64,000 nt of DNA, from assembly GCA_029747015.1 (NCBI GenBank), contig JAKOGI010000104.1, positions 496,001 through 560,000 on the forward strand, given 5' to 3'. The number at the start of each line of letters is the position of its first letter. Positions within the stretch are counted from its first letter, which is position 1. The DNA comes from Carnegiea gigantea. Its lineage: Eukaryota; Streptophyta; Magnoliopsida; Caryophyllales; Cactaceae. This document shows, piece after piece, positions 1 through 11,798 of this stretch. Below the pieces are notes generated by a model. The model was not told the origin of the DNA. It did not search any database and saw only the letters and a program-made list of their open reading frames with translations. A program made the translations under genes and the position numbers.

Positions 1-142
1 AAGGAGCTACCAGCTATTTGTTTGGTGCATTATGTATATATTTGATGGGTTCTGAGATTTTGCAGTTAACTCTGTGACTATTTTTTTAATTATTTTTTTA
101 AAATCAGTTGAGAATTTTGTTTTGTCATCATTTGGTATTGGG

Positions 143-580
143 CTTAGTTTAAAAAAGCCCGCATGAGGCACGACTAGGCGCGCCTCATCGTGAGGCTACC
201 AGGTCAACGCCTAGGAGGGAATAAGGTGCGCATCAAGGCTATATCTTCCCCCTTTTTATTCTTTTTCCTAGCCTTGTCTTCACATTTTTTCTTCTTTTCT
301 TTCCTTGGGAGCTAAAAGGTGAGCTATGGTTATAGAGTAAGTGTGTGCATTGGCGAACTATGATGACAAGATAGTTATTTGTAGTGTTAGTTGTTATATT
401 GACATCTGATCACTTATTTAATGTATTTGTCTAACTTGTTTACGCAAAATAATGCGAAAGACTTCTAAAATTTTTTGCATTGAAGTGCGCCTCGCATCTA
501 TGATGTGTGCGCCTTCGCCTCGCGCTTTACGCCTTACGCTTTGGGACTCTATGCGCCTCAGTGCGCCTTTTGAAACTAAG
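143..580. mobile_element. hAT-like MITE, copy A
   Basis: Non-autonomous element of 438 bp. The left end reads CTTAGTTTAAAAAAG and the right end, read on the other strand, CTTAGTTTCAAAAGG: a 15-bp terminal inverted repeat with two mismatches. It is flanked by a perfect 8-bp duplication, GTATTGGG (135-142 and 581-588). An 8-bp duplication is characteristic of the hAT superfamily, so that assignment is an inference from target-site length. The interior is rich in GCGCCT/AGGCGC words, including the palindrome AGGCGCGCCT, and has no coding capacity. A second copy lies at 3024-3485. Confidence 0.8.
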
Positions 581-588
581 GTATTGGG

Positions 589-1955
589 TTTCCTAATCAA
601 GTCAAAGCATGCATAACCGTCGGGGTATGGCTTTCATGCTGATGACTTCTGAGTTTTGATAAATAGGCTATTCTAATTCAATTTCCATTTGATGTAATTG
701 AAGACCATTTCCCTCTCAATGGCTTGCCTACTGAACATAATTTACTCTGATTCAAAGTGAGTTACTGTTTCAAACAAATACTGATCAGTTATACACCCAC
801 CTTTCGCAATATTTTAACAAAGAATTTACGGAATCAAATCGAGAAAGGTTCCATAAGTATTGGTCATATAAAAGAGGCAGAGGATAAACTTCCTGAGACT
901 TTTGTGTAGATGGCAATTGATTAAGAAGCTGATCTTGCTTTACTATCTTTTCTTTTGCCCAATTCATTCATGAGCCATTAAATGGATCTTGCATGCTGGA
1001 TATGTTTCTCTGGCAAGGCTCCCCCAAATTTTGACTGATAAGATACCGATTTCTGTATGGCATCATTGGTGAAACCTTAGAGAGGTTTATGAAAAAAAAG
1101 TAGATTTTGGAGCTGGTTCCATTGCCACGATTGATTACGGTACTCGGGAGTGGCTCTGCTACTAATGCCTATTTCTGGATTCAGCATCGATTAACTATTG
1201 TTGCTAAATTGATAGAGAGTTTATGCAGATTTTATTAGAATTTTCAAAGCTGAGAGAGAACCAACGAGAGTTTTTTTACATTGCACTGCAAGGTACATGC
1301 AAAATATGTTCTTAAGGGTGACCTGTTAAACATGAAACATTCATGTCCTTCCTGGTGCAGTTATTTTGTCAAGAACTTCTCTACACTTTAGGCTATTGTG
1401 TGAAAGAGTACTAGAGTAGCTGATGGCTTATCATTGGGGAGTCCCCCACCCCCTCCAATAACAAAGTGCAGTACACTTTGCAGTGCTTTTCATTGGCATA
1501 AATGTTGATTTTCCACAGGGGATACCTGAACTTAGGTCAGGAATGTATTCCTTGTTGCTCCTCTGAATCCTTACCCTGGCCCTAGCTCCATCGCTTCTGA
1601 AGTGCTACTTCTCTGAATGTTCCAGGTCGAATGAAAGGCCTCAAGCCTGAACTTCAAATTTGCAAGCTAAGAGCCATGAAAGCCAAATGCTTGGTAAGCC
1701 TTTTTGAACAACAATGGGCTAATTGTCTTCGAAATGATGGTTGCTGTGGACGCGCCCCCTCTCCCCCCCCGGGCAAAAAAAAAGAGCAAGAAAATCATTC
1801 CAAGTTCACTGCAAAAAGCCCATTGGAAGTTGTGATTTCACCAATTTTTGTTACCTCTGTTTCTTGTAGAAATGATCAAAGGAAAATTTTGAATGCAACA
1901 ATCTACAGGCTTGCATGCCACTAAAAGGTCTTGCTGGCTTTTGTTAATGGGGAAG
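589..1955. other. Intergenic stretch, no recognised gene
   Basis: No open frame here resembles a known family. The region is AT-rich with short C- and A-tracts (about 1764-1783). Two short pieces look like possible exons because they sit behind good acceptor signals: one starting after TTCCACAG near 1519 and one at 1626-1693. I could not join them into a protein I recognise. Confidence 0.4.
1626..1693 (+). other. Candidate orphan exon
   Basis: This 68-base stretch is bounded by a plausible acceptor (TTCCAG, ending 1625) and a good donor (GTAAGC, from 1694). One frame reads through it as a Lys/Leu-rich peptide containing KPELQICKLRAMKAK. The product is not recognised. A chromovirus is inserted about 270 bases downstream, so this could be the remnant of a disrupted gene. 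The call rests only on splice-like borders and an open frame, which can arise by chance. Confidence 0.2.
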
Positions 1956-1960
1956 GATAC

Positions 1961-2289
1961 TGATGCAAACAGATATCATGGGAAATTCTATTATAGGAGA
2001 AATAGGAAATTTAAAAATTTAGGAGGTTTTATTTACGAAGACACTATCTTTTAATTATTTTATTTTATCATTTAGGTGGCAAATAATATCTTTTGATTAT
2101 ATTATTATTTAGTTTCCTTATCGCATTAGGATGCACTCCTCTATTTAAACTCCCAATTATGCATCAAACTCCCAATTATGCATCAGGGATATACATTTGA
2201 ATTAAACTAAATTGAATTGAGTATTATTTGAGTGCTTTGTGTGTGAATTCTCCCCGGTGTAGGAATTGCTCTCAGAGCGTCCTACATCA
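1961..2289 (+). repeat. 5' LTR of chromovirus 1
   Basis: The LTR begins TGATGCAAAC and ends CCTACATCA, giving TG...CA ends. It aligns over its whole length with 8536-8842. It is 22 bases longer than the 3' copy, largely because the segment AAACTCCCAATTATGCATC is tandemly duplicated around 2145-2185. Confidence 0.92.
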
Positions 2290-2293
2290 AATT

Positions 2294-2305
2294 TGCTATT
2301 AGAGC
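2294..2305 (+). other. Primer-binding site, decayed
   Basis: TGCTATTAGAGC matches 10 of 12 bases of TGGTATCAGAGC, the site complementary to the 3' end of initiator Met tRNA used by many plant LTR elements. It starts four bases after the 5' LTR. One difference is C to T and the other G to C. Confidence 0.75.
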
Positions 2306-3023
2306 TATTCGTTCCTAGCCACTGCCTTTTGTGTTCCCTTTTACCCCCTTCCATGTTCTTTAAGGGGGGGGAAAAAAAAGCAACCCAGAAACCTAGACTC
2401 TTGCTACCAGCCGTCTATGCCACCCCTCCCGTCGGCCACCACCACTACCGATCACCACCCCCAGGTCGACACCTCGGCCCGACCACCACCAGACCTCCAT
2501 CGCCTTCAACTGTTTGCTGCAAACCCCCAATCCCCCAAACTTGCAAACCCTTGGTGCGCGTGCTACTCTCTCGGATCACCACCAAACGTGTCGGCCACCA
2601 TGAATCACCAGCACCCCCGCGGCTGCCACCCACCCATCGCCGGCGACCCGGCATTGCTGGAACCTTAATCTCTAAAGTCGAAACCTAATTTAAAATTTTT
2701 TTTCGTGGCCTAAACCCTAATCTTCGCCTTCGGTCTTCGACAGAGGGGGCCGGAAATTTCGTGGCCATCCATCCCTCCACCGCCAGAACTGCCTTTTGCT
2801 GGAAAGCACCTTCGGATGCCCTCTCCAAGTCAAAGTTTGCTGTTGCTGTGCTGAAATTGTTGCAAAGTGTTGCTGGCAGTTTGTCGTCTTCACCTCATTA
2901 GCATCGAATCAGTTTGGTCATTGCCGTGGGAGAGGCGGGCCTTTGACCAGTACTCAAGTACACTAAGAGGTACGAGGATCTCAATTTACTTCGATAAGGG
3001 TTATGATTTTCTGTAGCGAATGT

Positions 3024-3485
3024 CTTAGTTTAAAAAAGTCCGCCTAGGCGCGCCTCAGCGTGAGACTAGTGGGTCAGCGCCTCAGAGGGAATGAGGTGCG
3101 CCTCAAGGATGCGAGGCTATACCTTCCCCCCTTTTCTTCTTTTTCTTAGCCTTGCCTTTACATTTCTTCTTATTTTTCTTGGGAGCTAAAAGGTGAGCTA
3201 AACTTGTAGCATAAGTACGTGCATTGGGAAACTGCGATGATAAGATAACATATCTTGAGGTTATTTGCGGTGTTAGTTGTCATATTGATGTCTAATCACA
3301 TTTCTAATGCATTTATCTAACTTGTTTCTTCAAAATATGCTTTGTGAAATATGATACACTTTAAAAAAATTTTTGCATAGAAGTACGCCTTGCATCCATG
3401 ATGCGTGCGCCTTCACCTCGCCTCTTGCACCTCATGCTTTGGGACCCTATGTGCCTCAATACGCCTCGTGCTTTTTAAAACTAAG
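3024..3485. mobile_element. hAT-like MITE, copy B
   Basis: Second copy of the 143-580 family, 462 bp. Ends are CTTAGTTTAAAAAAG on the left and, on the other strand, CTTAGTTTTAAAAAG on the right. Flanking 8-mers are GCGAATGT (3016-3023) and ACGAACGC (3486-3493); all three mismatches are transitions and can be explained by decay of CpG sites in one original 8-bp duplication. It lies inside chromovirus 1 between the LTR and gag, so this family moved after that element inserted. Confidence 0.75.
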
Positions 3486-3731
3486 ACGAACGCAGCCTAA
3501 TCTGTAATTGTTTGGGTTTTTGAGTGCTTGCTTAGATCCTGATTTTCCCTTGCTTCTTATTCCCTGCTTGGCTCGAGTCATATCAATAATCCATATCAAT
3601 TGTCGTGCTTCGCTGTGTGCGTAGTGATTGTTTATTGCTATCATTATTGTTGCAATTTGGATTAATCTCAGCACATGCATTTCCTGTTGCATTAAGCATG
3701 TTGTCTTCTCCCAAACAACCTTACTAGTCGC

Positions 3732-5278
3732 AAATTGATCCACTCTCGGAAAGACTTAGCCATCAAGATGAACGTTTTGATCAACTTAAGTCTAAGTTAG
3801 ATCACCTCATTCGAGCCTTTGAAAAATCGCCCATGTTTGGCCAACCCAAAACTTCCCCACACATTACTGCAAACTTTATGGTTGGGGTAGTGATCATCGT
3901 AAATGGCTCATGTATAAGTCAGGCCAATATGAGGAGTCTGAGTCTGAGAGGCCGACCATCCGCTTCCCTATGGCCGCCGAGATCACTAGCAGAGAAAGGG
4001 AGATCTTAAGAGTTGTAGGTTTGCCACCCCTAGAGACGACAGGAGGTTGGATAACTATACGGAGCCTAGAAATGCGAACCCTGAAACTGATCATAGGAAT
4101 GTTCATGAAAGCTACTCTAATATTACTCGAAAGGTGAAAGAAGATGTGCCCTCTTTTGATGGAAAGATAGATGCCACCACTTTTTCTGACTAGTTGGTTG
4201 CCATGCAGGATTGCTTGATTGGTATGAGATGTTTGATATTGAGCGACTTCGATTTGATAAGATGAAACTTGTATTACCTGCGAGGAAGTTGTGGTACACT
4301 GTCATAAGTCACCTTGAGTGAATGCGTCAACCTCCCATCATCCAATGGGAAGTCATGAAGGATGGATTGAAAGAAAAGTACCACCCTTCTTTCCGTAGAA
4401 CTCACCTTGTGGACCAAATGCTTGACCTTTGGCCGTTAGTTCTTGTGTGTCAGACTACATGTACGCGTTTGAGGATTTGATTCAACGTTGTGAGTTGATA
4501 GAAGACCCATCCTTCACCATAGCCTGATTCATCCGTGGCCTACGGCCCTATCTTAAACGTGATGTGACTTTGTCTTCCCCTTTTACATTAGATGAGGCTT
4601 ACCACAAAGCATTAGTTGAGAAACTCAATAAGCCCGTTCTTGGGAGACATCCCACCCTTCTAATGAGGCCTTCCTCCCAAGTTGCCTTTAAGGCACCACA
4701 GTTTTCAGGGAGTGCTTCTATTGCAAAGACCCTAGACTTCCCGATTCCTCTAACGCACCCTTGTCTGCTAGTGCTTCCCGAACCTCAACTGATAAGGCCG
4801 TGCAGTGTTTAGTTGTCGGGAGAGAGGTCACTATGCTTCTGAGTGCCCCCATCGCACCTTTGCCTTAGAGCATGAGCCCATTGACTATGAGGATGAGATT
4901 GTGGAGTTCAAGGGTAGTTCTGAGGACCTTGTCGATGTTGAAAACAGTCTCCTTCAGGGCGATTCTCATATTGGAGCTGTTATGTGCCTATTGTCCAATC
5001 CATTTGCGAGTGAGGAGTGGAAACGTACCATCTTTTATACTCTTGTTAGGTCGGGGGACACTTTGTTGAAGTTGTATATAGATGGGGGAAGCACCATGAA
5101 TGTTGTAGCTCATTCCACTATTAAGCATTGTAATCTAAAGGTTAAACCTCACCCTCATCCCTTTGAGGTAGCTTTGCTCGACAAGACCAGTCTTATGGTT
5201 TCCCATAGGTGTAAGGTCCCCATCCAGATTGGAGGGTACAAGGATGAAATCTTATGTGATGTCCGTCCATGGATGTAG
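3732..5278 (+). pseudogene. gag-protease remnant of chromovirus 1
   Basis: Broken coding region for the capsid polyprotein and start of pol. A charged, coiled-coil-like segment (3720-3840, including DERFDQLKSKLDHLIRAFEK) is followed by gag fragments around 4140-4560 with several stops. A CCHC zinc knuckle lies at about 4800-4850; the spacing CX2CX4HX4C is recognisable, but a 1-base shift removes the first Cys from the open frame. The protease active-site region reads YIDGGSTMNVV near 5075, with DGGS in place of the usual DSGA/DSGS. The open stretch 4805-5278 holds the knuckle and protease. Function is lost. Confidence 0.8.
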
Positions 5279-5629
5279 CTCACCTTCTGTTGGGTCGACC
5301 CTGGCTATATGATCGAAGTGTCATTCATCATGGTAGGAAAAAAATACCTACACTTTTAGGTTCCAAAACAGCAATATCACTTTTACCCCATGTCGACCTA
5401 AAGAGTTGTCTTCCCCCAGCCTAAAGCCATCACCGGCCTCGTATTCGCGTGTGGCTTCCTACAGTTCACCTCCTTTAATGGGCACCATCTCTCTTCTCCA
5501 GTACAAACCCTTCGAGAAATTAGGGAACTCTAGTAAGTTTTATCTTACAATTCCTGGCAAGGAGGGATCTGGTGGCCACATTACCTTTCTTCACTACCCT
5601 TTGAGTGATCTTCCTTCCCACGGCCCCCC

Positions 5630-8510
5630 AGCTGAGATTTGCGGACCTACTTAAGGAGTTTACTGATGTTGTCCCCGAGGAGCTTCCTACTGAGCTTCCT
5701 CCCCTTCGAGACATATAACATGGTATTGACTTAGTCCCTGGTTACCTCACTTTCGAGACATACAACATGCTATTGTCTTAGTCCTTGGTTCCCAACTCTC
5801 TAATCTTCCTTATTACAGGTTCAGGAGCTATTGTCTAAGAGTTTCATTTGTCATAGCATGGGTCCTTGTGCAGCCTTTGCCATCCGTACCCCTAAAAAAG
5901 ACGGATCTTGGCGGATGTGTGTTGATAGTAGAGTCATCAATAAGATTACTGCTAAGTATAGTTTCCCATTCTGAGGTTAGAGGATATGCTTGACTGTCTT
6001 ACTGGGGCTAGTTGATTCTCTAAGATAGACTTGCATAGTTGGTACCACCAAGGTCGCATTAGGCCAGGCAATGAATGGAATGAAAGACTGCCTTTAATAC
6101 CCAGGACGGCCTTTTTGAGTGGATGGTTATACCTTTTGGATTATCCAGCACCCCTAGTATGTTTATGAGACTCATGACCCATGTTCTCCAGGTATTTATG
6201 GGGAAATTCCTGGTTTATTTTGATGACATCTTGGTATATCTAGAAAAGATCATGTTGACCATCTTAGATAACTTTTCTGCACACTGAGAGAGGCTAAGCT
6301 CTTTGGTAATCTCAAAAAGTGTGTCTTCCTTCAAACTCAAGTCTTCTTTTTAGGGTCCATTGTGTCTGCCAAGGGTATCTTTGCTCACCCCAACAAAATT
6401 AAAGTTATTAAGGAGTGGCCTGAACCCAAAACCATTACTCAAGCTCGAAGTTTCCATGGACTTGCCTCCTTTTATAGGAGATTCATTAGGCACTTAAGCT
6501 CTATTATGGCACCTATTATAGATTGCTTGAAGAAGGGACCATTTCAATGGACTCCTAAGGCCTCATATGCTTTTAGGGAGATTAAAGAGCGAATGTCATC
6601 TGCCCTAGTCCTTGGACACCCTGATTTTAGCAAGGTATTTGAGGTATTTGATGTTGCTTGTTATGCATCTGGATATGGCATTGTAGGTGTGCTAAGTCAG
6701 GAGGGACACCCCTTAGGATTTTTTTAATGAAAAGCTCAGTGACTCTAGGTGAGTGGAGTACACAACATTTGAGAAAGAGTTATATGCCTTGCTTCAGTCC
6801 CTTCGCCATTGGTGGTATTACCTTTTCCCTCACGAGTTTATTATATACTCCGACCATGAAGCTCTTAAGTATCGGAACTCTCATACTAGTGTCAATCCTA
6901 AGCATGCAAGATGGGTGGAGTAAATTAGTGAATATTTGTGCTTAAGCGTAAGTCTGGGTTTGAGGACAAGGTCGTCGATGCCCTCAGTCATATTGGTTGT
7001 CTTATTGGTTGTCTTCTGCACACAATGAGGGTTGAGGTCATAGGCTTTGATAAACTAAAAGTTGCTTACACTTCTGGTCCTGATTTTGGCCTAGTCTATT
7101 TGGAACTTTTAGGCGGTAATCGTCGACCCTATGTTGACTTTGTTCTCAATGATGGTTATCTATTTCGAGGTTCTCAATTTTGTGTCCCCCGGACTTCATT
7201 CAGAGACTTCTTAATTTGGAAAATGCATGTAGGGGGGTTAGCTAGTCACTTAAGCAAGGATAGGACCGTTGCACTTCTGGAAGATCGCTTTCATTGGCCT
7301 TCCTTTAAGAGGGATGTCTCCTGCATAGTGTCTCAGTGTCGTACATGCCAACTGGCTAAGGCCAGGAAGCATAAGATAGGGTTGTACACTTCCTTACCTA
7401 TCCCTCATGCCCCATGGCGTGACATTAGTATGGACCTTGTACTCGGTCTGCCTAGAACATCCCGTGGTCACCACTTGATTCTAGTTGTGGTTGATTGAGT
7501 TTCGAAGATGGCCATTTTATTGCCTGTAATAAGACTAATGAGGCATCACATGTTGCTAAATTAGTCTTTTGCGAGATTGTTAGGTTGCACGGTCTGCCCG
7601 TTTGCATTGTGTCCGATAGGGATGTAAAGTTCATGAGTTATTTTTGGAAGATATTATGGAAACTGTGTGGAACTACTCTCAAGTTTTCTGCAGCTTTTGA
7701 CCCCTAAACTGATGGGCAGACTGAGGTTGTCCATCGAAGCCTTGGTGACTTACTTAGATGTGTCATGGCGGAGAAACAGGGTACATGGGACTTGACTTTA
7801 CCACTTGTCAAGTTTGGTTACAAAAATGCGGACAATAGGTCCATAGGGAAGAGTCCTTTTGAGATTGTCCATGAGTATTCCCCCCGCACCCCTACTGACT
7901 TTACTCGCCTCCCTCTGGATGCTCGAGTATCCCAACCTGCCTCGACATTTCCCCGACATGTACATGATTTGCATGCTGAGATTTGTTGCAAAATTGCAAT
8001 GAGTAATGACAATTATAAGCTTTCAGCTGACGTGCGTCCCTGAGACATTTCTTTTGAGGTGGGTGACTTTGTTATGAGTTGTATTCGACCTGAACGATTA
8101 CCCAAACACTCCCACAAAAAACTCCACGCTCGAGCCATGGGTCCATACCGGATTGTTCGGAAGTTTGGATCTAATGCGTATGTGCTTGATTGACCTGACA
8201 ACTTGAGTATTAGTCCTATTTTCAATGTGGAGGATCTAACCCTTCACCGAGGTACTTTTGAGCCTCCTAGTCTTCCTTTTAGTACTGCTGCAGGTGCCCA
8301 GGTTCCTAAGCTCCCTCCTTTCCCGCAATTCCACACTGATATTGAGGCTAGATGATGAGTTTGTGTCACCCTCTTGTGGTGGCTTCCATCACTTCTTGGT
8401 GCAATGGTTCGGCTGCCCACAAGTAGATGCTACTTGGATTACAGAGGATGTGTTCCGTGAGCTAAACCCTGTGCTCTTGGAGTGGTACCTTCAAGACAAC
8501 TCGTTGGAGT
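5630..8510 (+). pseudogene. RT-RNase H-integrase-chromodomain remnant of chromovirus 1
   Basis: Order and motifs are typical of Ty3/gypsy pol. RT fingers read [18 protein letters not shown] (about 5890-5945), the catalytic box is YFDD (about 6217-6228), and RNase H lies near 6640-6730 (CYASGYGIVGVLSQ). The integrase zinc region includes CRTCQLAK (near 7340). Its catalytic residues appear in SMDLVLGLP, SDRDVKF and DGQTEVVH, each in a different broken frame. A chromodomain-like tail ends near 8500. At least five stops or frameshifts separate these blocks, and a 47-bp tandem duplication disrupts the linker before RT. No intact product is possible. Confidence 0.88.
5705..5798 (+). repeat. 47-bp tandem duplication in chromovirus 1 pol
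   Basis: Two adjacent copies (5705-5751 and 5752-5798), each starting TTCGAGACATA, repeat the conserved linker before RT. Because 47 is not a multiple of three, the duplication shifts the frame. Confidence 0.8.
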
Positions 8511-8535
8511 CAAGTTCTTTTCCAGCAGGGGAGTA

Positions 8536-8842
8536 CAATGCAAACAGATATTATGGGAAATTCTATTATTGGAGAAATAGGAAATTAAAAATTTAGGAAT
8601 TTTTATTTTGGAAGACAGTATCTTTTAGTTATTTTATTTATCTTTTAGTTAGCAAATAATATCTTTTGATTATATTGTTGTTTAGTTTCCTTATCGCATT
8701 AGGATGTACTCCTCTGTTTAAACTCCCAATTATGCATTAGGGAGATACACTTGAATTGAATTAAATTGAATTGAGTATTATTTAAGTGCTTTGTGTGTGA
8801 ATTCTTTTGGTGTAGGAATTGCTCTCAGGGCGTCCTACATCA
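8536..8842 (+). repeat. 3' LTR of chromovirus 1
   Basis: Aligns with the 5' LTR and ends CCTACATCA just before the GATAC duplication. The first two bases are CA rather than TG. A purine run (CAGGGGAG, about 8525-8532) upstream is the likely polypurine tract. Confidence 0.9.
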
Positions 8843-11282
8843 GATACTTTTAGGTCTAGGCTGTCTATCATGTTCTATTCTTGGGTAATTTTTGAGATTG
8901 ATGCTATAAAGTTTGGCTGGTAGCCTGAAACTTTTGGCCTCATGTTAGGGTCCACCAATCAGGTGAAGAAAGCTTCAAACCTGTACCTTTGAGAACCATT
9001 GTCGTAAAATATTACCGAGGACAGTTTCTCAAATACTTTACCATTAAGCTGAACAAACTGTAAATCAATAAAATAGGAGGGAAAGTCTTTTACCCTTGTA
9101 TTGACTGCTTTCGAAGAGTACTTCGAAGAAAGTGACTGTAATTAAGCTTTTGGTATGGTTCTCTTATTGCCACTACTTTGTTGATAGTGTTTTCTCGATA
9201 CGGATAATCTTGCCACTTATCCGTTTATTATTTGACAGTTTAAATATAGCAATAGATTCTCTTAACCTTTTCTCTTAAGAAACTTCGGTTAGTGTTTGGT
9301 ACCATTTTATTTAAGAAATTGCTAGGACATTCATGAAGGGTCAGAGTAAAAAAGAGGCACTCAGGGGCATGAAGGCAGAACATTGCTTTTTCGTGAAAAT
9401 TTATCTTGCATCTATGTTTTGAACTATTTCATCTCATTTAAGTCAAGTAGGTTTGGGGTTCGTGTTCATATGGAGGATGAAGGCCAGGGGGTTCAGCATT
9501 CCCATAGGCTCTTGTTCATAAGCTGAAAATGAATATCACTGTTTGGTATGAAGATTATAGAGTGTCGAAGGTAACAGATTTGATAACAATAGAAATAAAC
9601 CTTGGCAGAGAAAATTCCACAACTCTAAGCAAACGGTCTTCGTCATGCAAGATGAAACATTCAAAAACAGAGGAGAATGCGCCAAGAGCTTACAGTAAGA
9701 TGTCTGTTAAAAGTCGCCAGGGTGGTTAGCTGGAGTATCCAAGGATAAGATGATCACCACAAAGAACAATCTATGTTCCTCTTACTTGGAACTGGTCGGA
9801 TAAGACCTTCCCACTCATAAGCTTGGACAAAAGCCTCACTTCACCAATCTAGATGGAATAAATTTAGAGATTAGCGTGTAAGAAATTTAGAGAAGAGAAA
9901 ACTTCTCTAATTTCATTCACAAGAACTGTTCCTGCATTCAGGTTTAGGAGTATTTATAAAGCCAAGAGGTTCTCTTCTGTAATGCATTCCAAACACATGA
10001 GGAAGACTAAATCTTTAAATATCAAGTACTTTTGAATGTTATAGGGCTCTTCTTACCTGGGCATAAGCCAAGTACTATCTCTTCCTAATTCAGTTAAGCC
10101 AGCCACCTTAGGGTCCTATATATAGGCCAACTTGCCTGCTTAGCTGTTTAAATATTCTATCCTTACTTTAAGATATTTAAGTTTTTATTGCATATCTTTG
10201 CTGAAATTGAAAGCAATAGCAAGCGCGTTGAAACTTTGGTATGTTGACTTAAAATTTTAGTTCTCTCCTCCTTGATTTAATGTGGCTGTACTTCCTTTTG
10301 CAGCCTATCCTACCTTTACAGTTGAGACTACTAGGTTATCATCAAATTGAGCACAACTTAGCTTCACATGATCATCGTTTTGGGCTGGAAATGAATAAAC
10401 TGATTCAAAATTAGAGTGCAGCTCTTTGAAGTTGACCTTTTTGCAGTGCTTGAGGTTTGACTTGCCTAGGTGGTGGATGGGTCTTGTTCTGGGGAGGGTG
10501 CATTGCATTTTTTCTTCGATAAATTTCTGTTATGGACTTAGAATGTTTGACATAGCATTGATTTTAAGGTCTACGGTTGGGGTATAATGATAGTTTATTT
10601 CTTAGGTGTGTGGTAGTATATATGCTATTAGCAGTTCTGATGAGAGTACTTCTTTAAGAATGTGTGGTCATATTAGGAAAATAAGGCAATCTAGAGTAAG
10701 GGATAAGGGGGTTGTGGGTCATAGAAAGAAAGATGCAAGAAAGTGAGTCTTGGTTAGTCGTGAGAAGTGAGAAGAGTATCACTGTCAGAATTTCAGGAAA
10801 ATATGTTATGCTCTGGGAAATGTTAGGGCAGATGACCATACAAGAGTTGGCGTTTTATCCTGCTGAGGATCTGTGGCATAGACTTGACATTATTGTGGCT
10901 TTACCCATGCTGACATGCAATGATACCGGATCCCCATTGATGTGGCATATGGAATGTGTACTGATTCTCCATTTATGTGGCGTCTGGTGGACATATAATG
11001 CAATAGGAGTGTACTGCAGTCAATTATGCCATGCAATTAGCTATGACATGAAATGGGATAGTGATTTCATGTTCGTTTACTTGAAAAGGTTAGTGGAATG
11101 AAAAAGATAATAAGTTAATCATGCACCATACACACAATATCTCGATGATGAATTATGCAATTATGAATTAATTTGGGTCCTTTAATATTCAAAATTGATT
11201 CAAAAACAATTGTGCCCGTGAAGGTGGAGAATTACAGAAGGGGGATGATAGTGACATCTTGTATAGAGCATGCATGAAATGA

Positions 11283-11352
11283 AGAGAGGCAAGAGAGAGA
11301 GAGAGAGCGAGAGAGGGACGGAGGGAGAGGGAGAGGGAGTGGGAGAGAGAGA
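11283..11352. repeat. GA-rich microsatellite
   Basis: Imperfect (GA)n tract with GGGA interruptions. On the minus strand it gives a spurious Ser/Leu-rich open frame. Confidence 0.85.
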
Positions 11353-11719
11353 GAAGATGAGGTACACGTGAATTTTTTTTTTTTTTCCGGGGGGGTTGTG
11401 ATTGAAAAATATGTCTCCGGTTCTCTGCCTCTTGATATAGCAACTGTTTTCTCCCACCCCTCCCCCCCGCCCCCCAAAAAAACAAGATATAGAATACTTT
11501 TTCTGACAAGACATCATAAGTTTGGGTTTTTGCTATTTGATTGTGATTATTGGATGTAGTGCCAATTAAAATGTAATGTGGATAACAACTCCTATTTGTA
11601 AACATTGTAAATGTAAATATGATGGTAAGTTTGGTAATGTTATAGGTCGGTACAATAAATCAAACAAGCCTTACGGTTGAACATGGTGAACATTCCGAAC
11701 GATAAACTGGCAGAGTATG

Positions 11720-11721
<2 letters not shown>

Positions 11722-11775
<54 letters not shown>

Positions 11776-11798
11776 TGTGTGAGAGAGAGACAGAGAGA
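11722..11798. repeat. Compound TG/GA microsatellite
   Basis: About 25 TG units with one interruption (GTGAGTGTGT) grade into a short GA tract. Confidence 0.9.

Larger units (their letters stand above)
1961..8842 (+). mobile_element. Ty3/gypsy chromovirus 1, decayed
   Basis: LTR retrotransposon of 6.9 kb on the plus strand. It has two related LTRs (1961-2289 and 8536-8842) and a perfect 5-bp target duplication GATAC at 1956-1960 and 8843-8847. Internal order is primer-binding site, leader, gag, zinc knuckle, protease, reverse transcriptase, RNase H, integrase and a C-terminal chromodomain-like segment: the Ty3/gypsy order, in which integrase follows RT. All frames are broken by stops and frameshifts, so it is not autonomous. 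The terminal segment (VQWFGCPQVDATWITED) resembles chromodomains of Reina-like chromoviruses; the lineage is tentative. A MITE (3024-3485) sits in its leader. Confidence 0.92.

Noticed and set aside
2266..2688. Pro/His-rich 140-codon open frame in the chromovirus 1 leader
   Set aside because: It starts inside the LTR, its composition reflects C-rich sequence, and typical gag text only begins near 3730.
11189..11605. Minus-strand Ser/Leu-rich open frames
   Set aside because: They are translations of a GA-rich tract and a C-run/A-run tract.
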